Source of the DNA: Arenibacter certesii DSM 19833
GTDB lineage: Bacteria > Bacteroidota > Bacteroidia > Flavobacteriales > Flavobacteriaceae
DNA: 64,000 nucleotides
NCBI RefSeq assembly: GCF_000429545.1
Contig: NZ_AUCB01000005.1
Coordinates: 62,001 to 126,000 of the forward strand
Direction of reading: 5' to 3'
The translations under genes were made by a program, and so were the position numbers. The first letter of the stretch is position 1, and each line of letters starts with the position of its first letter. Under the pieces are notes generated by a model. It made no database searches and had not been told where the DNA came from. It was given only the letters and a program-made list of their open reading frames with translations. This document shows positions 1 through 8,871 of the stretch, piece after piece.

Positions 1-276
1 CGTAGCTGTTAAAGTAGTAGTATAATACCCTCCCGTGGCGTAATTATGTACAGGATTTTTCTCAGTGCTAGTGTTTCCGTCTCCAAAATCCCATGTCCAG
101 GAGACTGCACTATTCGTTAATCCTTGAAAGGCTACCTTCTTCCCCTTTACGCTATTAAAGATATCCGCAGAGAGCGGAAAACTATCCTTAACCGAATCGT
201 CTGAGCTACAGGAGGACAAAGACAATAAAAGAGAAAACAGCATTCCAAAAATTACTGTTGTATTTTTTTTCATCAT
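1..276 (-). CDS. PKD-domain lipoprotein, N-terminal part (runs off window)
   Basis: The minus-strand reading frame opens at 276 (tandem ATG codons) and stays open to the window edge, giving 92 residues. It starts with a lipoprotein signal peptide (MMKKNTT then a hydrophobic stretch) and a lipobox LSSC with Cys at residue 23, followed by SSDD, as expected for a Bacteroidota surface lipoprotein. Residues 57 onward carry the PKD-fold signature WDFGDGN (W62) followed by NPVHNY and [13 protein letters not shown] domains are usually binding or spacer modules in secreted proteins. The rest of the protein lies outside the window, so any catalytic domain is unknown. Confidence 0.8.
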   Translation of the reverse strand, partial: MMKKNTTVIFGMLFSLLLSLSSCSSDDSVKDSFPLSADIFNSVKGKKVAFQGLTNSAVSWTWDFGDGNTSTEKNPVHNYATGGYYTTTLTAT

Positions 277-583
277 AGGTATTGCTTTTAGTTAAATGTG
301 TGGTTGGTTAAAATTTCATTTTAAGTATTTAAAAGCTTGTAATCTTCCCCCTACTAACTTGCATTTTCAAATTCTCATTATAATCATAAGATATTAATTA
401 ATCATCAAACTTAACCTTAATATTTTCATTATAATTCAGCTATTTTATTAAAAACACATTAAATATTAACCTTCGATTTAATTATTTAAATATAATTTTA
501 CCGAAAAAGTCAATATTCTTAATGTTACGCCTTTGTTTAGAATTACAACTTTTCCTGACTATAATGTTAAATAACGCTATATA
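277..583. other. AT-rich intergenic region
   Basis: Divergent intergenic region between the PKD lipoprotein and the ceramidase-like gene. It is strongly AT-rich. I see no reading frame, no convincing TAnnTTTG box and no long inverted repeat. It must contain the promoters for both flanking genes. Confidence 0.5.
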
Positions 584-1885
584 ATGCTAAATTCTTCACG
601 ATTTTCCCCGTTGCTATTTAGTCTTCTTTGCTACTGTTTCTCAGTTGGGCTACAGTCTCAGCATCTTAAGGTTGGAGCAGCTATGCGAATGATTACGCCA
701 GACCCTCTTATTGCCGTTTCTGGAGGTGTAGGAGTGCCAAAGCCCTCAAATGTTAAAAAAGGCGAACTAACCGTTAGGGCGATGGTCCTAGAAAAGGCAG
801 GAGAGCGAATTGCAATAGTGAATATAGATAACCTGGGCTGGCCCGCTGCCCTTGGAAACAGAACAAAGGCATTGATTAAAGGCATTCCTGCAGAAAATAT
901 TGTAATTGGAGCAACCCACACCCACAGTGCGCCAGATGCGTATGCCTTCCCTGATAAAACAGGAAAGACTACCGCAGATCTAGCTTATTTAGACTGGTGC
1001 GTTATACAAATGGCAGAGGCAATAAATGAAGCTATTGAAAGTTTAGAATCCGCTTATCTAAAAATTACAGTTGGAGAAGTAATGGGTAAAATTGCTTACA
1101 ACTATTATGCACCACAACTCTATGACCCTAGATGTGGGGTAATACAAGCGCTTGGCACTTCTGGAAAAAATAAAGACAAGCCTATTGTCACCTTGATAAA
1201 TTATGCGATTCACCCTGAAGTTATAGGTAATAATCAAAAAATATTGAGTCCAGATCTAATTGGTCCGTTATATGATCGTATTACCTCCAAGACCCAAGGA
1301 ATGGCCCTTTTTATGAACGGGGCGCAAGGAGGTATGGTCACGGCAGACAATAGATTAGATAATGGCAAGGAGGCAAACGATTGGGAAGAGTGTATTAGAA
1401 TAGGTAATTTATTGGCAGATGAAGCCTTACGTTTATTATCGGATGCAAAACCCCAGCTCGATCCGCAAATGTTCGTACAGAGCAAACAAGTCATTTTTCC
1501 AATTGAATCTGAAATGATGCGTTTTATACTAAACAACTCTCCATTAAGCACGGGAACTTCTGATGACGGTAAAATTTCAACCGCTATTACGCTTTTAAAT
1601 ATAGGTACTGCCCAGGTTCTAACCATCCCCGGCGAAGCCTTACCCAATATTGGTTATTATCTAAAGCGAAAGATGCCTACAGATCATTCTTTCCTGTTTG
1701 GGTTGACTAATGATGCTTTTGGTTATATCTTAACCAAAGAAGATTATAACAGTTTTAAGCGATACGAATATATTACCAAGACTAGTTTAGGAGAAATGAC
1801 CGGTGAAATCTTGGTTACGGAATTACTGGAACTCATTAATAAAAGTCCATTACCAGACAGCATTAAAACATACTCATCCAATTAA
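584..1885 (+). CDS. Neutral ceramidase-like zinc hydrolase (copy 1)
   Basis: 433 residues with an N-terminal signal peptide. The neutral/alkaline non-lysosomal ceramidase fold is suggested by the zinc motif ATHTHS (His112/His114), a second metal His210 in NYAIHPE, Glu351 in the PGE motif, and a C-terminal NDAFGYI motif. Known members hydrolyse the amide of ceramide with a serine nucleophile in a GDVSPN-type loop. Here the matching place (about 245-253) reads NGAQGGMVT, without an obvious serine, so the substrate may not be ceramide. It is shorter than the classical enzymes (about 650 residues) and lacks their C-terminal domain. It is the first gene of a tight operon, with the next gene 11 bases away. 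Two paralogues lie at 8872 and 10285. Confidence 0.75.
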   Translation: MLNSSRFSPLLFSLLCYCFSVGLQSQHLKVGAAMRMITPDPLIAVSGGVGVPKPSNVKKGELTVRAMVLEKAGERIAIVNIDNLGWPAALGNRTKALIKGIPAENIVIGATHTHSAPDAYAFPDKTGKTTADLAYLDWCVIQMAEAINEAIESLESAYLKITVGEVMGKIAYNYYAPQLYDPRCGVIQALGTSGKNKDKPIVTLINYAIHPEVIGNNQKILSPDLIGPLYDRITSKTQGMALFMNGAQGGMVTADNRLDNGKEANDWEECIRIGNLLADEALRLLSDAKPQLDPQMFVQSKQVIFPIESEMMRFILNNSPLSTGTSDDGKISTAITLLNIGTAQVLTIPGEALPNIGYYLKRKMPTDHSFLFGLTNDAFGYILTKEDYNSFKRYEYITKTSLGEMTGEILVTELLELINKSPLPDSIKTYSSN

Positions 1886-1896
1886 AACAAATAGCA

Positions 1897-3279
1897 ATGA
1901 AAAAATACCTATCACTTTTTACACTAGTATTCTTAGTACTAGTTTCGGCCTGTAAGGAAGGTCCAACCAAATTAGCAGATAATAAGAGTGTTTCGGACCC
2001 TATAACTCCCGAAACTGCATTAAAAAGTTATTTGCACAACAATGACTCTCATTATGAGTGGGAAATTAAGGAAACTTATAACCTTGGAGAGTCCACTGTT
2101 TACGAGCTATTACTTACTTCCCAAAAATGGCGCGAATTTACTTGGAAACACCAACTTACCCTATTGGTGCCAAAAAAAGTATCTCATGATGGCGCCTTAT
2201 TATTTATTACGGGGGGAAGCATAAAGGATGGCTCTCCCAATTGGTCGTCCAATAAAGAAAATAAAAGAGCACAAAGTTTTAATCATATCGCAGATAAAAA
2301 CCAAGCAATTGTAGCGATTATAAAACAAGTTCCTAATCAGCCTCTCTATGATGGGATGGTAGAGGATGAGCTCATATCCTATACCCTACACAATTATAAA
2401 AATGACAAAGATTTAACCTGGCCCCTACTTTTCCCTATGGTAAAGAGTGCGGTAAGGGCTATGGACGCCATACAGGAGTTTAGCGATAAAGAATTAAAAC
2501 AACCAATTACCCGTTTCACTGTTTCCGGAGCCTCTAAAAGAGGGTGGACCACTTGGCTTACTGGTGCTAGTGATAATAGGGTTACCGCAATTGCTCCTAT
2601 GGTTATAGATGTGCTAAATATGCCTGTAAGCTTAGATTATCACATTACTGCTTGGAATGAATACAGCGTACAGATTAACGATTATATAAAATTAGAAATT
2701 CCGCAAACAGTGCGCTCTGCAGACGGAAATGCCCTAACCCAAATGATAGACCCTTACTCATATAGGGATCAACTTACTATGCCTAAACTGATATTTATTG
2801 GCACCAATGACGAATATTGGCCAGTAGATGCCGTTAAAAATTACATAGATGATATTCCGGGAGAAAACTACCTTCATTATGTCCCCAATGCTGGCCATGA
2901 CCTTGGAGGAGGAGAACAAGCCCTTAGGGCACTAAGTGCTTTCTGGGGAAATTCATTGAACGAGGAACCCCTATCCCCTTTAACCTATAATATATCCACG
3001 AACACAGAATTGGCTACCCTTACTGTACATTCCACGGCAAAAGATCTACAAAACGCCTATTTATGGTCCGCAGATTCCGAAGATCGAGACTTTAGGGATG
3101 AGGAGTGGTCACCTATAAAAATTGACATCACAGATCCGGAAAGTATTATTTACAATATATCCTTCCCTGAGAAAGGATATAAGGCCTTTTATATCGATTT
3201 GGAATATACCGATTCCAATGGAGAGCTATACACAAAGAGCACTAGGATGTATGTAACGGATACCAATGAAGTTCTTTAA
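1897..3279 (+). CDS. PhoPQ-activated pathogenicity-related family hydrolase (lipoprotein)
   Basis: 460 residues. It begins with a lipoprotein signal (VSAC, Cys19). The central region matches the PhoPQ_related/PqaA family of alpha/beta hydrolases: VSGASKRGWTTW carries a nucleophile-elbow Ser213, IGTNDEYWPVD a probable acid residue, and NAGHDLGGGE His334. Family members are secreted or surface proteins of uncertain substrate, seen in Bacteroidota and Planctomycetes catabolic loci. It sits between a ceramidase-like enzyme and another alpha/beta hydrolase, and its last 14 bases overlap the next gene, so the two are probably translationally coupled. Ester hydrolysis is inferred from fold and context only. 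Confidence 0.75.
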   Translation: MKKYLSLFTLVFLVLVSACKEGPTKLADNKSVSDPITPETALKSYLHNNDSHYEWEIKETYNLGESTVYELLLTSQKWREFTWKHQLTLLVPKKVSHDGALLFITGGSIKDGSPNWSSNKENKRAQSFNHIADKNQAIVAIIKQVPNQPLYDGMVEDELISYTLHNYKNDKDLTWPLLFPMVKSAVRAMDAIQEFSDKELKQPITRFTVSGASKRGWTTWLTGASDNRVTAIAPMVIDVLNMPVSLDYHITAWNEYSVQINDYIKLEIPQTVRSADGNALTQMIDPYSYRDQLTMPKLIFIGTNDEYWPVDAVKNYIDDIPGENYLHYVPNAGHDLGGGEQALRALSAFWGNSLNEEPLSPLTYNISTNTELATLTVHSTAKDLQNAYLWSADSEDRDFRDEEWSPIKIDITDPESIIYNISFPEKGYKAFYIDLEYTDSNGELYTKSTRMYVTDTNEVL

Positions 3280-4186
3280 TAAAAAAAGCAGGATTTGGGT
3301 AGCGAGCTTTATCGCCCTATTGCTATTAAGCTCACTTTTTTTGTGGCTATCCCTATTTAAAACCAAGCAAACTATAGCCGTAACTAGTTACTATGAATAT
3401 GATAAGGTAATCCCCCTAAAAGACACTTTAGCCCTACTTGAAGAAACTGATGTTTTTAAATTATATCATTTAAAGTATACTAGTGCACACAACAAAATGG
3501 TAACAGGCTTATTGAGTATTCCTAAAAATGAAAAAGCGCCTTACCCTGTAATCATCCTAATGCATGGTCTCGGAGACCATAAAGAGGTAGATTATGTTAC
3601 ATACGGTAATTCCCGCTTCACTAAAAATGGATATGCAGTACTACGTTTAGACATGAGCGACCATGGGGAAAGAAAAGGTGATTTCTATGATTTTGACCTT
3701 ACAGGAGACTATAAATATTGGACTCGGGAGATTATATCCCAGACGGTCTTTGATTTAAGACGTGCTGTAGATTTTATTGAAACCCAAAAGGAATTGGACG
3801 CGAAAAGAATAGGATATTATGGGATTAGCTTGGGAGGAATTACAGGCACTATATTTTGCGGGGTAGAAACGCGGGTAAAAGTACCTATCGTAGCCTTAGC
3901 TGGGGGACAACTGAATTTACTTTATGGAAGGACTGGCCTTTCCCATGAAGCGAAAGAATTTACCAGTATTATAGAACCACTCAACTTTGTACAAATGATT
4001 GCCCCACGCCCCTTTTTGATGTTAAATGCAGAAAATGATGAAGTAGTTCCGCCAATTATGTCCAAGTTACTGTTTAGGAAGGCAAAACAGCCAAAAGCTA
4101 TAATTTGGTACAACGCCAAACATAGGGATACTCCTTTAGAAAGAATTTATGGAGATGGCCTAAACTGGTTTAATGAACATTTATAA
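3266..4186 (+). CDS. Membrane-anchored alpha/beta hydrolase (esterase-like)
   Basis: 306 residues. A hydrophobic N-terminal segment (about 10-31) looks like a membrane anchor or uncleaved signal. The alpha/beta hydrolase core shows the oxyanion motif MHGLGDH (about 99-105), the nucleophile elbow GISLGG (Ser188), Asp258 in AENDEV and His286 in NAKHRD, giving a complete catalytic triad. It resembles dienelactone-hydrolase or acetyl-xylan-esterase-like enzymes. The start overlaps the end of the PhoPQ-related gene. It may remove acyl groups from the substrate processed by this operon; the exact substrate cannot be read from the sequence. Confidence 0.75.
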   Translation: MKFFNKKSRIWVASFIALLLLSSLFLWLSLFKTKQTIAVTSYYEYDKVIPLKDTLALLEETDVFKLYHLKYTSAHNKMVTGLLSIPKNEKAPYPVIILMHGLGDHKEVDYVTYGNSRFTKNGYAVLRLDMSDHGERKGDFYDFDLTGDYKYWTREIISQTVFDLRRAVDFIETQKELDAKRIGYYGISLGGITGTIFCGVETRVKVPIVALAGGQLNLLYGRTGLSHEAKEFTSIIEPLNFVQMIAPRPFLMLNAENDEVVPPIMSKLLFRKAKQPKAIIWYNAKHRDTPLERIYGDGLNWFNEHL

Positions 4187-4199
4187 TCAACAAAAAAAC

Positions 4200-5231
4200 A
4201 TGACCATGAAAAAATCACACAAACCTAAATTTATCCTAGGCCTTTGCCTATCTGTTTTCTTAATAGGATGCGGAGAAAAAAAGAGTAATAACCAAATGGC
4301 TACAGAAACCTTGGAGACTGCGGAAATATCACAGAACACACCCAGTACCTGGGCGGAAAAATTAGGATGGCCAGCAGGAAAAAAGGTTATCATGTTACAT
4401 GCTGATGATATTGGCATGTGTCCAGAAGCCAATATTGCGGCAAAAGCACAGCTAACAGCTGGTCAAATTCAGTCCGCAGCAGTTATGATTCCTTGTCCAA
4501 ATGCGGAAGAATTTATTAGCTGGGCTATAAAAAATCCGTCTATGGATATAGGCCTCCACCTTACATTAACCAGCGAATGGAAAGATCATCGTTGGGGACC
4601 GATTACCGATAAAACCGAAGTTCCGGGCTTATTAGACCCTGAAGCTAAATTATGGCGAAGCGTTCCCGAAGTGGTACAACACGCCACTGCCCAAGAAGTG
4701 GAAAAAGAGATTCGTGCTCAAATAGAACAGTCCCTAGCTTGGGGCTATACTCCACATCATATAGACACCCATATGGGGACGCTTTACGGCGATCCCAGTT
4801 TTGTAAAAGCTTACATAAAAGTAGCACAGGAATATGGCATCCCAGCCAATATTATTGATATTTCCAATCCAAAAGTATTAGCTATTTTTAAGGAGCAAGG
4901 ATATCCGTTAGATGATTCGGTAGTGAACATGATTGCGGACTACACGCTCCCAAAATTAGACTTTTTCACTAGTGCGCCTAAGGCGAAATCCTACGAAGAA
5001 AAGGTAGAGAACTTTAAAGCATTAATCTTAGGGTTAGAACCAGGACTAACCGAGATTATTTTCCATCCCTCCGTGGAAACAGAAAATTTAAAAGGCATAA
5101 CCAATTCATGGCAAGAAAGGGTTTGGGAAGCTAAGATGTTTGGAGATCCAGAGTTAATAGAGTTCTTTAAAAACGAGGATATTATTTTTACGAATTGGAG
5201 GGAGATAATGAAACGGTTTAAAGAGATGTAA
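4200..5231 (+). CDS. ChbG/YdjC-family carbohydrate deacetylase (lipoprotein)
   Basis: About 343 residues. A longer frame opens at 4173 inside the previous gene, but ATGs at 4200 and 4206 place the lipoprotein signal (LIGCGEKK) correctly and are preferred. The mature part has the YdjC hallmarks: LHADDIGMC near the N-terminus, GLHLTLTSEW, and HHIDTHMGT, where Asp and His residues bind the metal. ChbG of E. coli deacetylates chitooligosaccharides; this family is often found with glycan-degrading enzymes. Being lipidated it should act outside the cytoplasmic membrane. It closes the first operon; 259 bases follow before the transporter gene. Confidence 0.85.
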   Translation: MTMKKSHKPKFILGLCLSVFLIGCGEKKSNNQMATETLETAEISQNTPSTWAEKLGWPAGKKVIMLHADDIGMCPEANIAAKAQLTAGQIQSAAVMIPCPNAEEFISWAIKNPSMDIGLHLTLTSEWKDHRWGPITDKTEVPGLLDPEAKLWRSVPEVVQHATAQEVEKEIRAQIEQSLAWGYTPHHIDTHMGTLYGDPSFVKAYIKVAQEYGIPANIIDISNPKVLAIFKEQGYPLDDSVVNMIADYTLPKLDFFTSAPKAKSYEEKVENFKALILGLEPGLTEIIFHPSVETENLKGITNSWQERVWEAKMFGDPELIEFFKNEDIIFTNWREIMKRFKEM

Positions 5232-5328
5232 ATATAGTAGCAAATAGCAATATTGATACTGTACGAATCATTCCATAGAAAGAAGCCACAAGGAGCTCTT
5301 AAATCTATTCTCAAGCTGTATTGGTTAG

Positions 5329-5343
5329 TTAGTTTGCAACTAA
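5329..5343. promoter_or_regulatory. Palindrome TTAGTT-TGC-AACTAA, candidate operator
   Basis: Perfect inverted repeat with 6-base arms and a 3-base spacer, about 150 bases upstream of the transporter operon. A related site (12 of 15 bases the same) lies at 12205-12219, downstream of that operon. Its position suggests a regulator site, but no binding protein is identified. Confidence 0.35.
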
Positions 5344-5490
5344 AATATCCATTTAAGTTGAGTCAATATATGATGCATATAGCATAATATATACGAAGCA
5401 ATTGTCCTTGCTATATGGTTTATTTGTTGGTAGTGGATGGACTACCATCCTGAAGATTTAGGATTAATAATTAAGATATTATAATTATTT

Positions 5491-6369
5491 ATGAATACTA
5501 CCTCTGGAATTATCCTCGCTATTTCACTTATCATTATCATGTTTGGGATGGGATTATCTCTTACCCTTTCAGATTTTAAAAGGGTATTGATTTATCCAAA
5601 AGCAATGATTGTGGGACTTTCTTGCCAAATAATCTTATTACCTTTAATTGGATATCTTATAACCATATATTTAAACCTGTCCCCTACCACCGCTGTTGGC
5701 GTGATGTTATTGGCTGCATGTCCTGGAGGCCCCACCTCCAATATGTTATCTTACTTAGCCAAGGGCGACCTGGCGTTATCCGTTTCCCTCACTGCAGTAT
5801 CTAGTTTACTAACCATCATCACAATTCCTATTATTGTACAATTTGCCCTCATAGAATTTGCTAACCAAAGTTTAGCGGTTTCTGTAGAAGCCCTTACCAT
5901 GGTAAAGCAATTATTTGTAATCGTATTGATCCCAGTGGGTTTGGGAATGTTGGTTAAAGGCCAATACCCACACTTCGCGCTTAAAATGGATAAACCCGTA
6001 AAAATAGCTTCGGCCATAATATTTATTCTAGTAATTATAGGGGTAACCATTAGCATTAAAGATGTATTCATGAGCTACTTGCAGGAAGCAGGGCTCCCAG
6101 CTATATTGTTAAATGTAAGTACGATGACCCTAGGTTTTCTATTAGCCGTTATCTTTAAATTATCCAGACCGCAGGCCATTAGCATATCTATAGAAACCGG
6201 AATTCAGAACGGGACCTTGGCCATAACTTTAGCTACCATAGCACTTAATAATGCTGAGTACTCCATAGTTCCTGCTATCTACGGACTCCTAATGTTTGTA
6301 ACCGCCACAGTGATCATATTCATAAGAAAGCCACTTGGCGTAAAAGACGAACTAAGCGTAGAAGAATAA
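5491..6369 (+). CDS. Bile acid:sodium symporter (BASS) family transporter
   Basis: 292 residues, almost entirely hydrophobic, with about nine or ten predicted membrane segments. The conserved AACPGGPTSNMLSYLAKGD motif and the later GIQNGTLA motif (the paired crossover regions that bind sodium and substrate) identify the SBF/BASS family. Members import bile acids, pantoate, pyruvate and other organic anions with sodium. It is the first gene of the second operon of the island, with an MFS gene 32 bases downstream. Uptake of an organic acid released by the island's hydrolases is a reasonable inference; the substrate is unknown. Confidence 0.85.
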   Translation: MNTTSGIILAISLIIIMFGMGLSLTLSDFKRVLIYPKAMIVGLSCQIILLPLIGYLITIYLNLSPTTAVGVMLLAACPGGPTSNMLSYLAKGDLALSVSLTAVSSLLTIITIPIIVQFALIEFANQSLAVSVEALTMVKQLFVIVLIPVGLGMLVKGQYPHFALKMDKPVKIASAIIFILVIIGVTISIKDVFMSYLQEAGLPAILLNVSTMTLGFLLAVIFKLSRPQAISISIETGIQNGTLAITLATIALNNAEYSIVPAIYGLLMFVTATVIIFIRKPLGVKDELSVEE

Positions 6370-6401
6370 TCCTATTTTAACTCCCCTCACACCCCTGTTA
6401 T

Positions 6402-7727
6402 ATGAGAAAAAAACACCTAATTGTAATTCTAATCCTTTTCATCTTTTTTGTTATTTCTTTTCTAACTAATATTTTAGGGCCATTGATCCCTGATATTATT
6501 ACGGATTTCGAAATGAGCCTCACTATGGCCGCATTATTACCATTCGCCTTCTTTATAGCCTACGGTGTATTTTCTATTCCTTCTGGAGTTGCTGTAGAGA
6601 AATATGGTGAAAAGTCCTCTATCCTAGGCGCTTTTTTCATCGCTTTCTGTGGTGCTATATTGTTCTCGTTGATCCCCACTTTTCCCATTGCTTTACTTTC
6701 TCTATTCCTAATAGGTTCTGGAATGGCAATGTTACAAGTTGCAATAAACCCATTATTAAGGGTCGCTGGCGGAGAGGAAAATTTCGCTTTCAATTCCGTA
6801 TTGGGACAATTGGCCTTTGGACTGGCTTCTTTTGTGAGCCCTTTCCTTTTTTCTTATCTCGTTCTAAATCTAGAAGGTTATTCCGAAACAGGTAACAGCA
6901 GTTTTATTATTACGTTTTTTCATAATCTGGTGCCCGCAGAATTACCTTGGGTTTCCTTATACTGGATATTCGCTTTAATTTGTCTACTGATGTTAGTCTT
7001 CATCTCCCCAATAAAACTTCCTAAAGTGGAAAGAAATGAGGACGAAAAAACAGGCAATTGGGCAACAAACAAAGATCTCTTAAAAAACAAAAAAGTCATC
7101 CTCTATTTCATGGCTGTATTCGCCTATGTGGGCACTGAGCAAGGGGTAGCAAACTGGATGTCCCAGTTTTTATCCCAATACCATGGCTTAAACCCAAGAA
7201 TTGAAGGAGCAAGCTCTATTTCTTTGTTTTGGGGATTATTAACGGTAGGCTGTATTTTAGGTCTTATATTACTAAAACTAATGGATAGTAAATTAGTTTT
7301 AAAACTTTTTTCTGGCGCTGCCATTCTGAGTCTCACCGCTGCTTTATTCGGGACTGCACAAATTGCACTAATTGCATTTCCTATGGTAGGATTTTTTGCT
7401 TCTGTGATGTGGTCCATTATTATTTCATTAGCTTTAAATTCCGTACGAAACAACCATGGGGCATTATCCGGTATTTTGTGCTCCGGCATAGTTGGCGGTG
7501 CAGTAGTTCCTTTAATCGTAGGTGTTCTTGGAGATGCTATAGGCCTTAGGGGCGGAATGGTGTTTTTATACCTTACTCTTGGCTTTATATTTAGCATTGG
7601 CTTTTGGGCCAACCCCCTTATTAACAACGAGACCATTAAAATAAAGGAATTATTTGGTTCTCCTACGCCCCCTAAACCCTTTACCGATTTTAGTAGCAAT
7701 ATTTACAACCAAAAGATTAAAATATGA
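6402..7727 (+). CDS. MFS transporter, sugar (fucose permease-like) type
   Basis: 441 residues with about 12 hydrophobic segments. The pattern NILGPLIPDII...FFIAYGVFSIPSG and GSGMAMLQVAINPLLR resembles the FucP-type sugar/proton symporters of the major facilitator superfamily. The central cytoplasmic loop (about 205-230) is charged, and the C-terminal half repeats the six-helix fold. It overlaps the next frame by four bases and follows the BASS transporter, so the operon pairs two unrelated permeases with a sialidase-like protein. Transport of a sugar or sugar derivative made by these enzymes is inferred. Confidence 0.8.
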   Translation: MRKKHLIVILILFIFFVISFLTNILGPLIPDIITDFEMSLTMAALLPFAFFIAYGVFSIPSGVAVEKYGEKSSILGAFFIAFCGAILFSLIPTFPIALLSLFLIGSGMAMLQVAINPLLRVAGGEENFAFNSVLGQLAFGLASFVSPFLFSYLVLNLEGYSETGNSSFIITFFHNLVPAELPWVSLYWIFALICLLMLVFISPIKLPKVERNEDEKTGNWATNKDLLKNKKVILYFMAVFAYVGTEQGVANWMSQFLSQYHGLNPRIEGASSISLFWGLLTVGCILGLILLKLMDSKLVLKLFSGAAILSLTAALFGTAQIALIAFPMVGFFASVMWSIIISLALNSVRNNHGALSGILCSGIVGGAVVPLIVGVLGDAIGLRGGMVFLYLTLGFIFSIGFWANPLINNETIKIKELFGSPTPPKPFTDFSSNIYNQKIKI

Positions 7728-7783
7728 AGAAGAAAACTATGATTACAGCAGTACCACCACATCAATTAAATAAAACCAATCGC

Positions 7784-8863
7784 ATGAAATTACTATTCTT
7801 TCTCTGCTCCTTGACACTGGTATCTTGTAATGAAAAAATGGAAAAATTACCTCAAGTTATTCCATTAGATCATCCTGCCATTGTAGAACAAGCATTTATT
7901 TACGAATTGGATAAGGCACTAACTCCGGAGTGCCATGCCTCTACCGTAGAAGTAAGCAATGGTACTGTGGTAGCTTCCTGGTTTGGGGGAACCAAAGAAA
8001 AAAATGACGATGTAGGTATTTGGGTATCGCGCAAAACAGACGGCTCTTGGTCTACTCCTGTAGAGGTAGCTAATGGGATACAGGACGATGGCTCTAGATT
8101 TCCGTGCTGGAACCCTGTACTGTTTAAGCCAAAAGGACAACCTCTAATGTTATTCTACAAAGTAGGACCCGATCCTAAGGAATGGTGGGGTCTTTATATG
8201 ACTTCCAATGATGATGGAAAAACATGGTCTGCCCCTACAATGCTTCCGGATGGAGTGTTGGGTCCAATAAAAAATCAGCCTATACAATTGGCCAATGGAG
8301 AAATAATTTCTCCTTCCAGTACAGAAAGTGATGAGGACGGATGGCAGATACATATGGAGCATAGTTCAGATTCGGGTAAAACTTGGCACCGGACCGAATC
8401 GCTGAACGATGGGAAGGAGTTTGGCGCCATACAGCCGGTAGTATTAGATTATGGAGATGGAAAACTACAGTTATTGAGTCGCACCGAAAACGAGGTAATC
8501 TCCCAAAACTGGTCTAATGACTATGGCAAGACCTGGGACAAAATGACCGCTACGGAACTCCCCAATCCAAACTCGGGTATAGATGGAGTAAGTCTAAAAG
8601 ATGGCCGACAATTGTTGATATATAACCCTACAGGGAAAAACTGGGGCGACCGAGTACCCTTGAGTTTGGCACTATCTACGGATGGCAAAAAATGGAATAG
8701 GGTACTAGATTTAGAACCACTACGCGAAAACACGGATAAAGAAGGGGAAGAGTACTCCTACCCTACTATGCTTCTTGCCGATGATGGAATGGTTCATATT
8801 GTATATACTTGGAATAGGAAAACAGTAAAATACATAAAATTAGATCCTACAAAGCTTAAATAA
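7784..8863 (+). CDS. Sialidase-like BNR-repeat lipoprotein
   Basis: 359 residues from ATG 7784. An in-frame ATG at 7724 overlaps the MFS gene but would bury the lipoprotein signal (MKLLFFLC, lipobox LVSC), so the later start is preferred. Four Asp-box motifs are visible (SNDDGKTW, SSDSGKTW, SNDYGKTW, STDGKKW), spaced as in a six-bladed beta-propeller of the BNR_2/exo-alpha-sialidase superfamily. An early ECHASTVE motif and KNQPI follow the family pattern. Related proteins include sialidases but also other glycan enzymes, so sialic acid specificity is not proven. Nine bases separate it from the next ceramidase-like gene. Confidence 0.8.
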   Translation: MKLLFFLCSLTLVSCNEKMEKLPQVIPLDHPAIVEQAFIYELDKALTPECHASTVEVSNGTVVASWFGGTKEKNDDVGIWVSRKTDGSWSTPVEVANGIQDDGSRFPCWNPVLFKPKGQPLMLFYKVGPDPKEWWGLYMTSNDDGKTWSAPTMLPDGVLGPIKNQPIQLANGEIISPSSTESDEDGWQIHMEHSSDSGKTWHRTESLNDGKEFGAIQPVVLDYGDGKLQLLSRTENEVISQNWSNDYGKTWDKMTATELPNPNSGIDGVSLKDGRQLLIYNPTGKNWGDRVPLSLALSTDGKKWNRVLDLEPLRENTDKEGEEYSYPTMLLADDGMVHIVYTWNRKTVKYIKLDPTKLK

Positions 8864-8871
8864 AAGGGATA

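Noticed and set aside
7124-7699. 191-codon minus-strand frame opposite the MFS gene
   Set aside because: Antisense to a membrane protein gene; Pro/Asn-rich translation typical of shadows.
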